From an uncultured Clostridia bacterium (GTDB lineage: Bacteria; Bacillota; Clostridia; Oscillospirales; Ruminococcaceae), in the NCBI GenBank assembly GCA_947629905.1, contig CANRFM010000004.1, positions 1 through 64,000 on the forward strand: DNA of 64,000 nucleotides, written 5' to 3'. Made by a program: the position numbers and the translations under genes. The notes under the pieces are model-generated. The model was not told the origin of the DNA, searched no databases, and worked only from the letters and a program-made list of their open reading frames with translations. Of the stretch, positions 35,491 to 43,618 are shown in pieces. The first letter of the stretch is position 1. The number at the start of each line of letters is the position of its first letter.

Positions 35491-35510
35491 CTTTGAGATG
35501 AAAAAGTCAA
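35482..35510 (-). promoter_or_regulatory. sigma-A promoter of the SPFH operon
   Basis: On the minus strand, TTGACT (35510-35505) and TATGAT (35487-35482) are 17 bp apart. Confidence 0.8.
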
Positions 35511-35570
35511 TAGCATTTCCGGAATTTTCCGTTTTGCACAAAGGATACGTAAAATTTTGTACGGTATCAC

Positions 35571-35600
35571 AAAAAACTGCACACCCCGCAGGATGTGCAG
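35571..35600 (-). terminator. terminator of the Gld-like ABC operon
   Basis: The arms CTGCACA (35577-35583) and TGTGCAG (35594-35600) form a 7-bp stem. On the minus strand it is followed by six T (35576-35571). It lies 6 bp past the stop of the DUF4340 gene. Confidence 0.8.
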
Positions 35601-35606
35601 TCATTG

Positions 35607-36953
35607 TTAGCCTTGCAGTGCCTCAAGTGCTTTTTTCAGTGCAGAGGTCAGAACACGCTGTTCCGTTTTCATGCCGGTATAATTGCCGTCCTCAAACGCA
35701 TACAGAATACCCTCTTCTTCTGTGGGCAGCAAAGTGAGCGTGGTATCTGTGCCGTCCGTTTTCGTGATGTGCAGCGTATAGACCGGTTCGGCATCCTCCG
35801 GGAGATCTGCCTTGCCGCTTTCGTCCACCTCTGAAACTAAAATGGTCGTCGCTGCCGTGTAGAGCGACTCGTATTTCGTACTGTCCGTGACCGCCTCTCC
35901 GTCAAGCAGTTTCTCTTCGTCCTTCTGTTCCATCGTGAAGTTGAACTGTTCCGATGTGACCTCCAGTGAAGCCATATTGCCCAGTACGGGAACGGGCAGC
36001 AGAATGGAAAGGATCTCGCTGACTTCCGTTTGCAGGAAGTTGGCTTTTGCGTTCTCAATGCCTGTGATCTGTCCGGTTTCCGGATTCAGGAAATAGACCA
36101 TGCTGTCCGTTTCGTCATAGTCCGCAAAGTCCAGTTCAAGCGTCTGCTCATCGGTCTTGATGGTCAGTTTGTGACCGATCTTGTCCAGTCCGTAGTCTGC
36201 CGGGTCAACCTCCTCTGCATAGCCCGGATATTCGTCCACTTCCATTCGTGTCAGCACGGTCAGCAGGGAATCCATCTGCGCATTGTCCACCGCTGCATAT
36301 GGGAGCGGTGCAAGCATCTGCCAGCCGCTTTCGTCCTTGCTGCATTCAAAAACCGTGTCAGAGCCGTTTTCGAGCTTGATGTAGTTGATCTTGACATCGT
36401 ACATATTCAGCATATAGGGGCTTTTCAGGAGTGCCGTGCCGCCCCGGAACGCTTCGCCGCATTTGGTGTCGATGCAGTATACATGATCATCTTCGGGCAG
36501 CTTGGCGTAATAGCTGTCCCCCAAAGCCGATAGCCCGCCGATATAGACCGTGTGGTGTTCATTGCCGATCGAGCAGGTCACGGTTATTTCCTTGTCAAAG
36601 CCATAGTCCACGGCATCTTCCGGCAGGACACGGCTTTTGGCTGTCAGAGTGCTCATATAGGAGCAGACAGAGTTCACGTAGCTTTCACTGAGCAGAAATT
36701 CATGCGCATAGCTTGTGTCCGTGAGTGTCCATGCACCGTTGTCCCGTGTGATCGTGAAAGTGCCTTCTTCGTTTTGAATTTCCACCGTGTCCACGCTGTT
36801 GACATCAAACTGAAACATATGCAGCGCATTCTGTTCCTCGGCGGCTTTCCGCTCCTCACGGCGTTTGCTGCCGTCTACCAGAAGGTAACCAGTCACAACG
36901 GCTGCCAGCAGAAGCAGCATGACAAGCAGCACAATGCGAAGTTTCTTGCTCAT
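35607..36953 (-). CDS. DUF4340 domain membrane-anchored protein
   Basis: The 448-residue protein has an N-terminal membrane anchor (residues 5-25) and a large extracytoplasmic region of two similar beta-rich DUF4340 repeats. The first contains YGFDKEITVTCSIGNEHHTVYIGG in outline and the second YGLDKIGHKLTIKTDEQTLEL. DUF4340 proteins regularly accompany GldG-like ABC components; no biochemical role is known. The gene overlaps the upstream gldG-like gene by 4 bp, so it is most likely part of the same complex. Confidence 0.85.
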   Translation of the reverse strand: MSKKLRIVLLVMLLLLAAVVTGYLLVDGSKRREERKAAEEQNALHMFQFDVNSVDTVEIQNEEGTFTITRDNGAWTLTDTSYAHEFLLSESYVNSVCSYMSTLTAKSRVLPEDAVDYGFDKEITVTCSIGNEHHTVYIGGLSALGDSYYAKLPEDDHVYCIDTKCGEAFRGGTALLKSPYMLNMYDVKINYIKLENGSDTVFECSKDESGWQMLAPLPYAAVDNAQMDSLLTVLTRMEVDEYPGYAEEVDPADYGLDKIGHKLTIKTDEQTLELDFADYDETDSMVYFLNPETGQITGIENAKANFLQTEVSEILSILLPVPVLGNMASLEVTSEQFNFTMEQKDEEKLLDGEAVTDSTKYESLYTAATTILVSEVDESGKADLPEDAEPVYTLHITKTDGTDTTLTLLPTEEEGILYAFEDGNYTGMKTEQRVLTSALKKALEALQG

Positions 36954-38539
36954 CCGGTGACCCTCCTCCTGAGCCAGACGCCCAGCCCGATCAGTCCCAC
37001 CGCTGCCGGAACGACCGCAAGTACCACGGCTGTGGCGTTGGCATCGTTCTCGGATTCAAATTCCATGGAATCATGGCGGTTTTCCTTGTCCTCAATGTTC
37101 ATGTCGATGTCCAGATCGCTGTCATACATCCACGAAAAAACGGCGAGCATCAGGTTGACCGGAATGATCATCTGACTGTTCTTGGTTTCATCCTGCATGG
37201 CCGCATCGTCAATAAATTCCGCATTGCCCATGACCATGATCTTCGCATCACTGCGCAGGGTACTGGTCGAATACATGGCAAGGTCGAGCAGCGTGTTGTT
37301 TACCACAACATTGCGTATCGTGGTATCGCCGACCTGTACCTCTTTCAGGTTTTCCGCAGCATCCGGGCTGATATAGCCGCATTTCTCACCGACAGCCGAG
37401 GAAGCCTGATTGCCGAAATCATCGGTCGTATTGGCAACAGTCCGCATCAGGGCACCGTATTTCAGGGAGGTATCTGCCGGCTGATCGAGCATATAGAAGC
37501 TCCGGGTGTTGCTCATGATCGGGCGTATGCCTTGGTTTACCAGATCTGATAGCCCAGAAGTAATGTCGATCTCACCGCTCTCCTCATCTGCCGCAACAAG
37601 GCTGACACGGAACGTGTAGGGATCCTCCTCGTCAAAGTAGAAATCACTGCTTGTCTCACGCACAATGTCATAGTCCATAGCGATCCCGAAATCGTTCATA
37701 ATGCTTTCAATATTCTTGTACTGCACTGTTTCCTCGTTCGGGGACATCCAGAAGCAGACATTGCCGCCGTTGTCGAGGTAGTCGTTGAGCTTGCGGGTCT
37801 CGTCATTCGTCAGGTCGATCTGCGGGGCAGCTAAAATAACCATAGCCGCATTCTCCGGCACACTGTCCTGTGCGGTCAGGTCGATCGTGTCCGTCAGGTA
37901 GTTGCGGTCGGACAGATTGCCGGCAAGGGTAGAATAGTCGCTGCTCAGGGATTTTTCCCCGTGTCCCGTCAGGAAATAGATCACGGTATCCCGTCCGCTG
38001 ACAACGGCATCGATCGCACCGGTAATATAATTCTCCCCCGTGAAGTAGCTGCTGTTCACGATCTCGTTGCCGTTGTCGTCCTCGGAAATATTGTTCAGGT
38101 ACATATTCAGGGCAGGAACGTGCTTGGTACGTCCTTCGCACTCCACCACAATGTCTCCCTCGGTCAGCGTATAGCCGTAGTCCTGCAATTGCTGCACCAG
38201 AGAAGGATTGCTGTCCGGCTTGAAGTCGATCAGCTCAATATTCTCGTAGGAGTCATACTCTTTCAGACAGCGGTAGAGGGACATGACGGCAAGCTCGTCT
38301 TTCAGCTCATCCAGATCCTGTAAAAAGTAGATCTTGACCGGCTTGTCCAGTGCGGCAAGGTAGTCTGTCGTGGTGTCCGTCAGCTCATACAGCTTGGTAG
38401 GTGTCATGTCCCACGTCACGTTCAGCCGGTTGGCAAGCAGGTTCAGCGGAATGGCAATTGCCAGTGCCAGTGCCGCAAAAATGGCAGCATAGGCAGTGAA
38501 TTTCCGGTTTTTCAGGTTCTTGGCAGGTTTCTCGCTCAT
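36950..38539 (-). CDS. GldG-like ABC transporter auxiliary protein
   Basis: The 529-residue protein starts with a membrane segment near residues 13-35 (AAIFAALALAIAIPLNLLAN) and ends with another (VLAVVPAAVGLIGLGVWL) and a basic tail. Between them lies the GldG/IFT52-like domain (TTDYLAALDKPVKIYFL, YFLTGHGEKSL). GldG works with GldF and GldA in gliding bacteria, but homologues are common in non-gliding Firmicutes, with an unknown export or envelope role. The neighbouring permease and ATPase genes complete the set. Confidence 0.87.
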   Translation of the reverse strand: MSEKPAKNLKNRKFTAYAAIFAALALAIAIPLNLLANRLNVTWDMTPTKLYELTDTTTDYLAALDKPVKIYFLQDLDELKDELAVMSLYRCLKEYDSYENIELIDFKPDSNPSLVQQLQDYGYTLTEGDIVVECEGRTKHVPALNMYLNNISEDDNGNEIVNSSYFTGENYITGAIDAVVSGRDTVIYFLTGHGEKSLSSDYSTLAGNLSDRNYLTDTIDLTAQDSVPENAAMVILAAPQIDLTNDETRKLNDYLDNGGNVCFWMSPNEETVQYKNIESIMNDFGIAMDYDIVRETSSDFYFDEEDPYTFRVSLVAADEESGEIDITSGLSDLVNQGIRPIMSNTRSFYMLDQPADTSLKYGALMRTVANTTDDFGNQASSAVGEKCGYISPDAAENLKEVQVGDTTIRNVVVNNTLLDLAMYSTSTLRSDAKIMVMGNAEFIDDAAMQDETKNSQMIIPVNLMLAVFSWMYDSDLDIDMNIEDKENRHDSMEFESENDANATAVVLAVVPAAVGLIGLGVWLRRRVTG

Positions 38540-38551
38540 GTTGCTCCCTCC

Positions 38552-39283
38552 TTAATTGCGGCTCCAGCGGCGTTTTTCGATGATGATGATGTTCCAGCAG
38601 ACGATGACCGCACCCGCACTCAGGAAGAACACCAGATCTTCCAGCCGGAACAGCCCCTGCGAGAAATACAGGAAGCGCCGCTGCATGGAGAGCCAGCCGA
38701 TCAGGGTGTCCAGTTTCGGGTAGACGGAAACGAGCGTGGAATTGGCGAACAGGTCTAAGAACAGAAGCCCGACCATGATGATCTCACCCAATACTGCTGC
38801 TATAATAGAATTCGCTGTCAGCGTGGAAAGCAGCATCCCCACCGTGATGCAGACTGCCCCCCACAGGAAGAAGCCCATGTACGCACAGAGCAAGGACGAC
38901 CAGATGACCTCTCCTTTACACATTATATAAATAGGAAAGAACAGTGTCAGAACGACCATGAACAGATACACAGTCAGAATGGCAAGGAGCTTGGCAAGGA
39001 CGATTTTTGTCGTGCTCAGGGGGCTGGACAGGAGCAGAACTTCCGTGCCGCCGTGCTTTTCCCCGGCAAAAGAACGCATCGTCAGGATCGGAATGACAAA
39101 GATGAAATAGAAGAAATTGTCATAGAAAATGGACGGGAACGAAAATATTAGGGTACTGCTGTCCAGTTCCGAAATCAGCGAAATGAAGCTGATCGAGAAC
39201 ACAAGCATGAACAGCATTGCCAGCACATAGGCGAACGGGGACAGGAAAAAGGATTGCAGGTCTTTTTTGTACAGAGCAAACAT
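38552..39283 (-). CDS. ABC transporter permease (GldF/ABC-2 type)
   Basis: The 243-residue protein has six predicted membrane segments of the ABC-2 family. It has a short N terminus (MFALYKKDLQSFFLSPFAYV) typical of GldF-like permeases and a MRSFAGEKHGGTEVLLLSSP stretch before the third segment. It lies between the ATPase gene (11-bp gap) and the GldG-like gene (12-bp gap). Substrate unknown. Confidence 0.87.
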   Translation of the reverse strand: MFALYKKDLQSFFLSPFAYVLAMLFMLVFSISFISLISELDSSTLIFSFPSIFYDNFFYFIFVIPILTMRSFAGEKHGGTEVLLLSSPLSTTKIVLAKLLAILTVYLFMVVLTLFFPIYIMCKGEVIWSSLLCAYMGFFLWGAVCITVGMLLSTLTANSIIAAVLGEIIMVGLLFLDLFANSTLVSVYPKLDTLIGWLSMQRRFLYFSQGLFRLEDLVFFLSAGAVIVCWNIIIIEKRRWSRN

Positions 39284-39294
39284 GGTGCACCTCC

Positions 39295-40287
39295 TCAGCT
39301 TTCTGTGGGCTGTTCCGGCGTTTCCGCAAGCAGTGCCTCGATGCCGGAACGCTTTTTGCCCTGTTGGGTGATTTTCAGGAATACTTCCTCCAAGGTCAGC
39401 TTTGCCATGGACATTTCCACGATGGTGCAGTCATTGGCAAGGAGGACGGACATGATCTCATTGCGCACGCTGTCGGATTCCAGCGTTGCGGTACATTCGA
39501 TGCGGTTTTCGGCGGTGTCACGGATGTCGGACAGGGATTTCACGCCCCGCACGTCTTTCAGGAGACGGACGATTTTGTCCTTTTCGCCCTCGACCGTCAG
39601 GTGGAGCTGCTTGTTGGCAGTCATGGTTTCCTCCAAGTGGGAAATGGTATCCTCTGCCAAAATTTCACCCTTGTTGATGATGACGACCCGGTTGCAGACG
39701 GCGCTGATCTCCGCCAAAATATGGGAGCTGAAAATGATAGAATGATCCTTGCCAAGATCCCGGATGAGCGCACGCACTTCGCTGACCTGCGCCGGGTCAA
39801 GCCCGACTGTCGGCTCGTCTAAAATGAGCAGCTTCGGGTCGCCAAGCAGTGCCTGTGCGAATCCCACACGCTGCTTGTAGCCTTTGGAAAGGCTGCGGAT
39901 AAGGCGCTTTCGCATTTCCGTGAGGTTCAGGCGCTCCATTGCCTGCTCAATCTGGGTGCGCACTTCGCTGCGCTTTACGCCCTTGATGCCGGCAACAAAG
40001 CGGAGATATTCCTCCACACGCATATCCGGATAGACGGGCGGAATTTCCGGCAGGTAGCCGATGCACTGTTTCGCTTCGGCAGCCTGTTCGGTGATGTCAA
40101 ACCCATTGACCGTGACCGTTCCGGAAGTGGAGGGAAGATACCCGGCGATGATGTTCATCGTGGTGGATTTTCCGGCACCATTCGGTCCGAGAAAGCCGAG
40201 GATCTCATTATCCCGGATCTCAAAGGAAAGATCCCGGATCGCAGGGTGCTTGCCGTAATATCTTGTAAGCCGCTTGATTTCGACCAT
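39295..40287 (-). CDS. ABC transporter ATPase of the Gld-like system
   Basis: The 330-residue ATPase has Walker A GPNGAGKSTT, signature LSKGYKQRVG and Walker B LLILDEPTVGLDP. A C-terminal extension of about 110 residues follows the nucleotide-binding domain. It energises the membrane complex encoded behind it. I chose ATG 40287 because AAAGGGGA lies 7 nt upstream. It is the first gene of the four-gene operon. I could not identify a clean promoter in the AT-rich region upstream. Confidence 0.92.
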   Translation of the reverse strand: MVEIKRLTRYYGKHPAIRDLSFEIRDNEILGFLGPNGAGKSTTMNIIAGYLPSTSGTVTVNGFDITEQAAEAKQCIGYLPEIPPVYPDMRVEEYLRFVAGIKGVKRSEVRTQIEQAMERLNLTEMRKRLIRSLSKGYKQRVGFAQALLGDPKLLILDEPTVGLDPAQVSEVRALIRDLGKDHSIIFSSHILAEISAVCNRVVIINKGEILAEDTISHLEETMTANKQLHLTVEGEKDKIVRLLKDVRGVKSLSDIRDTAENRIECTATLESDSVRNEIMSVLLANDCTIVEMSMAKLTLEEVFLKITQQGKKRSGIEALLAETPEQPTES

Positions 40288-40639
40288 GATAGTGTCCCCT
40301 TTCTGTGCAAAACTGCCCGCATCTGTCATACAGGCACATACATAAATAGTATGACATATAAATGTGAATTGCGTGTGTATAAATAATGAATCAATCGTGA
40401 ATCAGAGAATTTTTCTTCCCGTCTTTACTTAAGAATACACGGAATTTGTGAACAACCTGTGAGAATCTACAGACGATTTGCTGAAAATATGTCCGCTTCG
40501 TGACGAAATCACTGCGGGAACGGGACAAATTTGTAAAGAAAGCAAAATTCTTTTTCGTTAAAATAACCAAAAGATAGCCATACAAGTTGTACAAAACACT
40601 GAAAAAATCAAAAAACGGAAAATGAATTTCTGTAAAGCC
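40288..40639. other. AT-rich gene-free region between the ABC operon and GH48
   Basis: No gene is seen in these 352 bp. The region separates divergent transcription units. It holds a perfect inverted repeat (40324-40356) and a TGAATCA direct repeat (40387-40393 and 40398-40404). Base composition is clearly richer in A and T than the flanking genes. Control regions for both operons would be expected here. Confidence 0.6.
40324..40356. promoter_or_regulatory. perfect 8-bp inverted repeat, candidate operator
   Basis: TGTCATAC (40324-40331) and GTATGACA (40349-40356) are exact inverted copies with a 17-bp spacer. They lie 37 bp upstream of the ABC ATPase start, where its promoter should be, and nearly 300 bp upstream of the GH48 promoter. 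The binding protein is unknown. Confidence 0.45.
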
Positions 40640-40668
40640 TTGACAAAGAAAATGGGATTGGGTATAAT
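40640..40668 (+). promoter_or_regulatory. consensus sigma-A promoter of the GH48 gene
   Basis: TTGACA (40640-40645) and TATAAT (40663-40668) are 17 bp apart, a perfect match. Transcription should start near 40675, leaving a leader of about 140 nt. Confidence 0.92.
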
Positions 40669-40675
40669 TAAATGT

Positions 40676-40814
40676 GAAAAGTCCTCGGTATCTGTCTGCC
40701 CCTGCTGCACTGGCGGGTAGACCGTGGGGTCTTTTGATGAACGTTTGCGGTGTCTGCCGCACAAAAAAACGGGCGCATTGCCCGGCAAATTCTATTACGA
40801 GAGGGGAAATATCA
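40676..40814 (+). other. structured 5' leader of the GH48 mRNA
   Basis: The leader can form GTCTGCCC/GGGTAGAC (40694-40722, one G-U pair), TGCGG/CCGCA (40746-40761) and CGGGC/GCCCG (40770-40784). A second hairpin, AGACC/GGTCT followed by TTTT (40719-40735), competes with the first stem. TGTCTGCC occurs twice (40693 and 40751). It could control attenuation or protect the mRNA. Confidence 0.5.
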
Positions 40815-43508
40815 ATGCTTTTGAAGAAGAGCAAGGCTGTGATCGCCAGTGTTCTGTCCGCTGCGATGGCAGTCAATGCAATGGCAATGACCATGTCGGC
40901 ATCTGCTGCCGGCACAAGGACCAAAGAAGAAGCATACGGCGATTCTACTTATGCAGAACGTTTCATGTCCCTGTATGATGACGTTATCACAAACGGCATC
41001 GACAACGGCTACATGGGCAAGAGCGGCGTTCCGTATCATGCAGTCGAGGAAGTTATCGTCGAGGCTCCTGACTATGGTCATGTAACGACCTCTGAGGCGA
41101 TGTCCTACCTGGTATGGGCATCTGCTATGAGAGACAACATCGTTGCAAATCACAAGGATCAGGTATCTACCGGCAATATCGACAGCCTGTCCACAGGTGA
41201 TCTGGCTAAGGCATGGAAGACCATGGAAACCCTGATCCCGGATGTACAGGACAATTTCTGGACAGCAGGTTCTGTCAGCGCACAGTATACCGGTGAGTAT
41301 GACACACCCGATCAGTGTCCGGGCGAGTGGGGTGCAGAGCCGGAAAAGACCGGTGTAAACCCGATCTACAACTACTTCACCAGCGTTTACAAGGGCAAGG
41401 GCTCTGGCGGTCTGTACCTGATGCACTGGCTCGCTGACGTTGACAACTGGTATGGTTACGGCGGTTCTGAGACCAAGACCGTACTGATCAACACGTTCCA
41501 GCGTGGTGAGCAGGAGTCCTGCTGGGAGACCATCCCGCATCCCTGCGTAGATGAGATCAAGTTCGGTATTCCGGGCAGAGGTCTGAAGGGCTTCTTCAAC
41601 CGGGATAAGGAAGTTACCGCACAGTATGCATACACCAATGCACCTGACGCCGAGGATCGTGCAATTCAGGGTGTATTTGATGCGGATATGTGGAACGTTG
41701 GTGACGCATCCGTTTCTGCTAAGGCAGCAGAGATGGGCGACGAAATGCGTAACAACATGTTCGACAAGTACTATCAGAAGATCGGTGAGGACACTTCTGT
41801 CAATAGCTGGAACAATACGCCGAATGCTACTGACGGCTGTCACTATCTGATGAACTGGTACACCTCTTGGGGCGGTGCTCTTGCAAGCTCCGGTCAGAGC
41901 TGGTGCTGGCAGATCGGCTGCTCGCACGCTCACGAGTTCTATCAGAACCCGCTCGCTGCATTCGCTCTGATCACAGACGATGCAATGGATATGAAGGCAC
42001 AGGGCGCTGATGCTGACTACACCAAGTCTCTGGAGAGACAGATCGAGTTCTATCTGTGGCTGCAGTCCAACGACGGTCCGATCGCCGGCGGTGCTACCAA
42101 CTCCTACAAGGGCAGATATCTGGCTTATCCGTCCGGTGCTTCTACGTTCTATGGCATGGTTTACACACCGCATCCTGTATACGCTGACCCGGGTTCCAAC
42201 CACTGGATCGGTAACCAGGTATGGGCTGTACAGCGTCTGTCTGAGCTGTATTACTGGGTAAAGACCAATGGCGACACCACTGGTGTGAAGCCGGGCGGTC
42301 TGACGCTTGAGGCAGCTCTGGAGCGCATCCTCGACAAGTGGGTCGCTTGGTTCGTTAATAACTCTCTGCTGACGGAGGGCGGCGACTTCTACATCCCGTC
42401 CAACCTCGACTGGGGTGCAGATGACTTCGACACCACACAGCATCCGGATACATGGACAGGTACACCGACCGATAACACAAGTCTGCACTGCACGATCACT
42501 GGTTACGGCAACACAGACCTCGGCTGCGTATCCTCTCTGGCTAATACACTCATCTACTACGCTTCTGCAAAGGGCGTAAAGGCTGGCGACATCGCTGGCT
42601 ATACCGAGTCCTCTGTCGGCGGTGCATTCAAGGGCTTTGACGGCGTAGATGCAACTGCTGGTTCTACTACCTACGCAAAGGATGATGCTGAACTCCCGGC
42701 TGTAGGTCTGTATCTGGCAAAGGAACTGCTTGACCGTGAGTGGGAACTCGGTCGTGACGATATTGGTTTGACCAGAACCGATCACAATGGTTCTCTCGCA
42801 CGTATGTTCAGCCAGCCTGTATACGTTCCTGAGGACGGTACAGCAGGCGCAGGCAGCTTTACTGGTACAATGCCGAACGGCGACGAGATCAAGAACGGCG
42901 CAACGTTCCTGAGTATCCGTTCCATGTATCTCGACAGCAGCAAGTGCGTCGGCGGTACAAAGACCTCTGACGAGGCAATTGCTCTTGTTAAGGAGCTGCA
43001 GGCAGCTTATGAGAAGGACGTTGCTGCTGGTGCTAAGTGGTCTGGCGACTACTCCGCATCCTCTCCGGAGGGTCTTGCAGAGTTGGCTAAATTCACCAAC
43101 GTTGGTGCTGTGGATCTCCAGTATCATAGATTCTGGCACGCAGGTGACATCATGATGGCTCTCGGTGCAATGACCAACCTGTACCCGGATCTGAAGCCGG
43201 ATGCAGCTTCTGAGGTGGTTGATCCGACAACAGAGCCTACCACAGATGCAGATACCACTGAGGACAAGGAGCCTATCGGCGATATCCTCTGGGGCGATGC
43301 TGACTGCAACGGTACTGTAAATCTGGCTGATGTTATCGCTGTAAACCAGATGCTGATGAACATTGACGGTGCTACACTGACTGATCAGGGTATTATCAAT
43401 GCTGACGTTGATCAGGATGGCGCAGTTGCTCCTTACGATGCACTGAACATTCTGCAGCTGGTTATCGAGATCCTCACACAGGCAGACTTCCCGATTCAGG
43501 CACAGTAA
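40815..43508 (+). CDS. GH48 reducing-end cellobiohydrolase with dockerin
   Basis: GH48 enzymes release cellobiose from reducing ends of cellulose and are usually the main exoglucanase of a cellulosome. The 897-residue protein has a signal peptide (residues 1-31). The GH48 domain starts with ERFMSLYDDVI; the predicted catalytic acid Glu is in TTSEAMSY (E94). After a linker rich in T, E and D comes a C-terminal type I dockerin (about residues 835-890) with two calcium loops (DADCNGTVNLAD and DVDQDGAVAPYD). Codon use is that of a highly expressed gene. It has its own promoter and terminator. Confidence 0.96.
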   Translation: MLLKKSKAVIASVLSAAMAVNAMAMTMSASAAGTRTKEEAYGDSTYAERFMSLYDDVITNGIDNGYMGKSGVPYHAVEEVIVEAPDYGHVTTSEAMSYLVWASAMRDNIVANHKDQVSTGNIDSLSTGDLAKAWKTMETLIPDVQDNFWTAGSVSAQYTGEYDTPDQCPGEWGAEPEKTGVNPIYNYFTSVYKGKGSGGLYLMHWLADVDNWYGYGGSETKTVLINTFQRGEQESCWETIPHPCVDEIKFGIPGRGLKGFFNRDKEVTAQYAYTNAPDAEDRAIQGVFDADMWNVGDASVSAKAAEMGDEMRNNMFDKYYQKIGEDTSVNSWNNTPNATDGCHYLMNWYTSWGGALASSGQSWCWQIGCSHAHEFYQNPLAAFALITDDAMDMKAQGADADYTKSLERQIEFYLWLQSNDGPIAGGATNSYKGRYLAYPSGASTFYGMVYTPHPVYADPGSNHWIGNQVWAVQRLSELYYWVKTNGDTTGVKPGGLTLEAALERILDKWVAWFVNNSLLTEGGDFYIPSNLDWGADDFDTTQHPDTWTGTPTDNTSLHCTITGYGNTDLGCVSSLANTLIYYASAKGVKAGDIAGYTESSVGGAFKGFDGVDATAGSTTYAKDDAELPAVGLYLAKELLDREWELGRDDIGLTRTDHNGSLARMFSQPVYVPEDGTAGAGSFTGTMPNGDEIKNGATFLSIRSMYLDSSKCVGGTKTSDEAIALVKELQAAYEKDVAAGAKWSGDYSASSPEGLAELAKFTNVGAVDLQYHRFWHAGDIMMALGAMTNLYPDLKPDAASEVVDPTTEPTTDADTTEDKEPIGDILWGDADCNGTVNLADVIAVNQMLMNIDGATLTDQGIINADVDQDGAVAPYDALNILQLVIEILTQADFPIQAQ

Positions 43509-43537
43509 GTTTCTGACTGGTAAGTAAAACAAATCAT

Positions 43538-43571
43538 GGCTGCGTAACAGAAATGTTACGCAGCCTTTTTT
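43538..43571 (+). terminator. strong terminator of the GH48 gene
   Basis: A perfect 11-bp stem (GGCTGCGTAAC with GTTACGCAGCC) closes a 6-nt loop and is followed by six T. It lies 30 bp after the stop codon. Confidence 0.93.
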
Positions 43572-43581
43572 GCGTGAATTC

Positions 43582-43612
43582 AATAAAAGCGGCACCCGGA
43601 AACCGGATGCCG
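43582..43612 (-). terminator. terminator of tyrS
   Basis: CGGCACCCGG and CCGGATGCCG form a 10-bp stem with one mismatch around a 3-nt loop. On the minus strand it is followed by CTTTTATT. It lies 7 bp past the tyrS stop. Confidence 0.75.
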
Positions 43613-43618
43613 TAGGTG

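Noticed and set aside
40719-40735. AGACC/GGTCT-TTTT as a true terminator before GH48
   Set aside because: The stem has only 5 bp and four T, too weak to end transcription on its own. It is kept only as part of an alternative fold in the leader.
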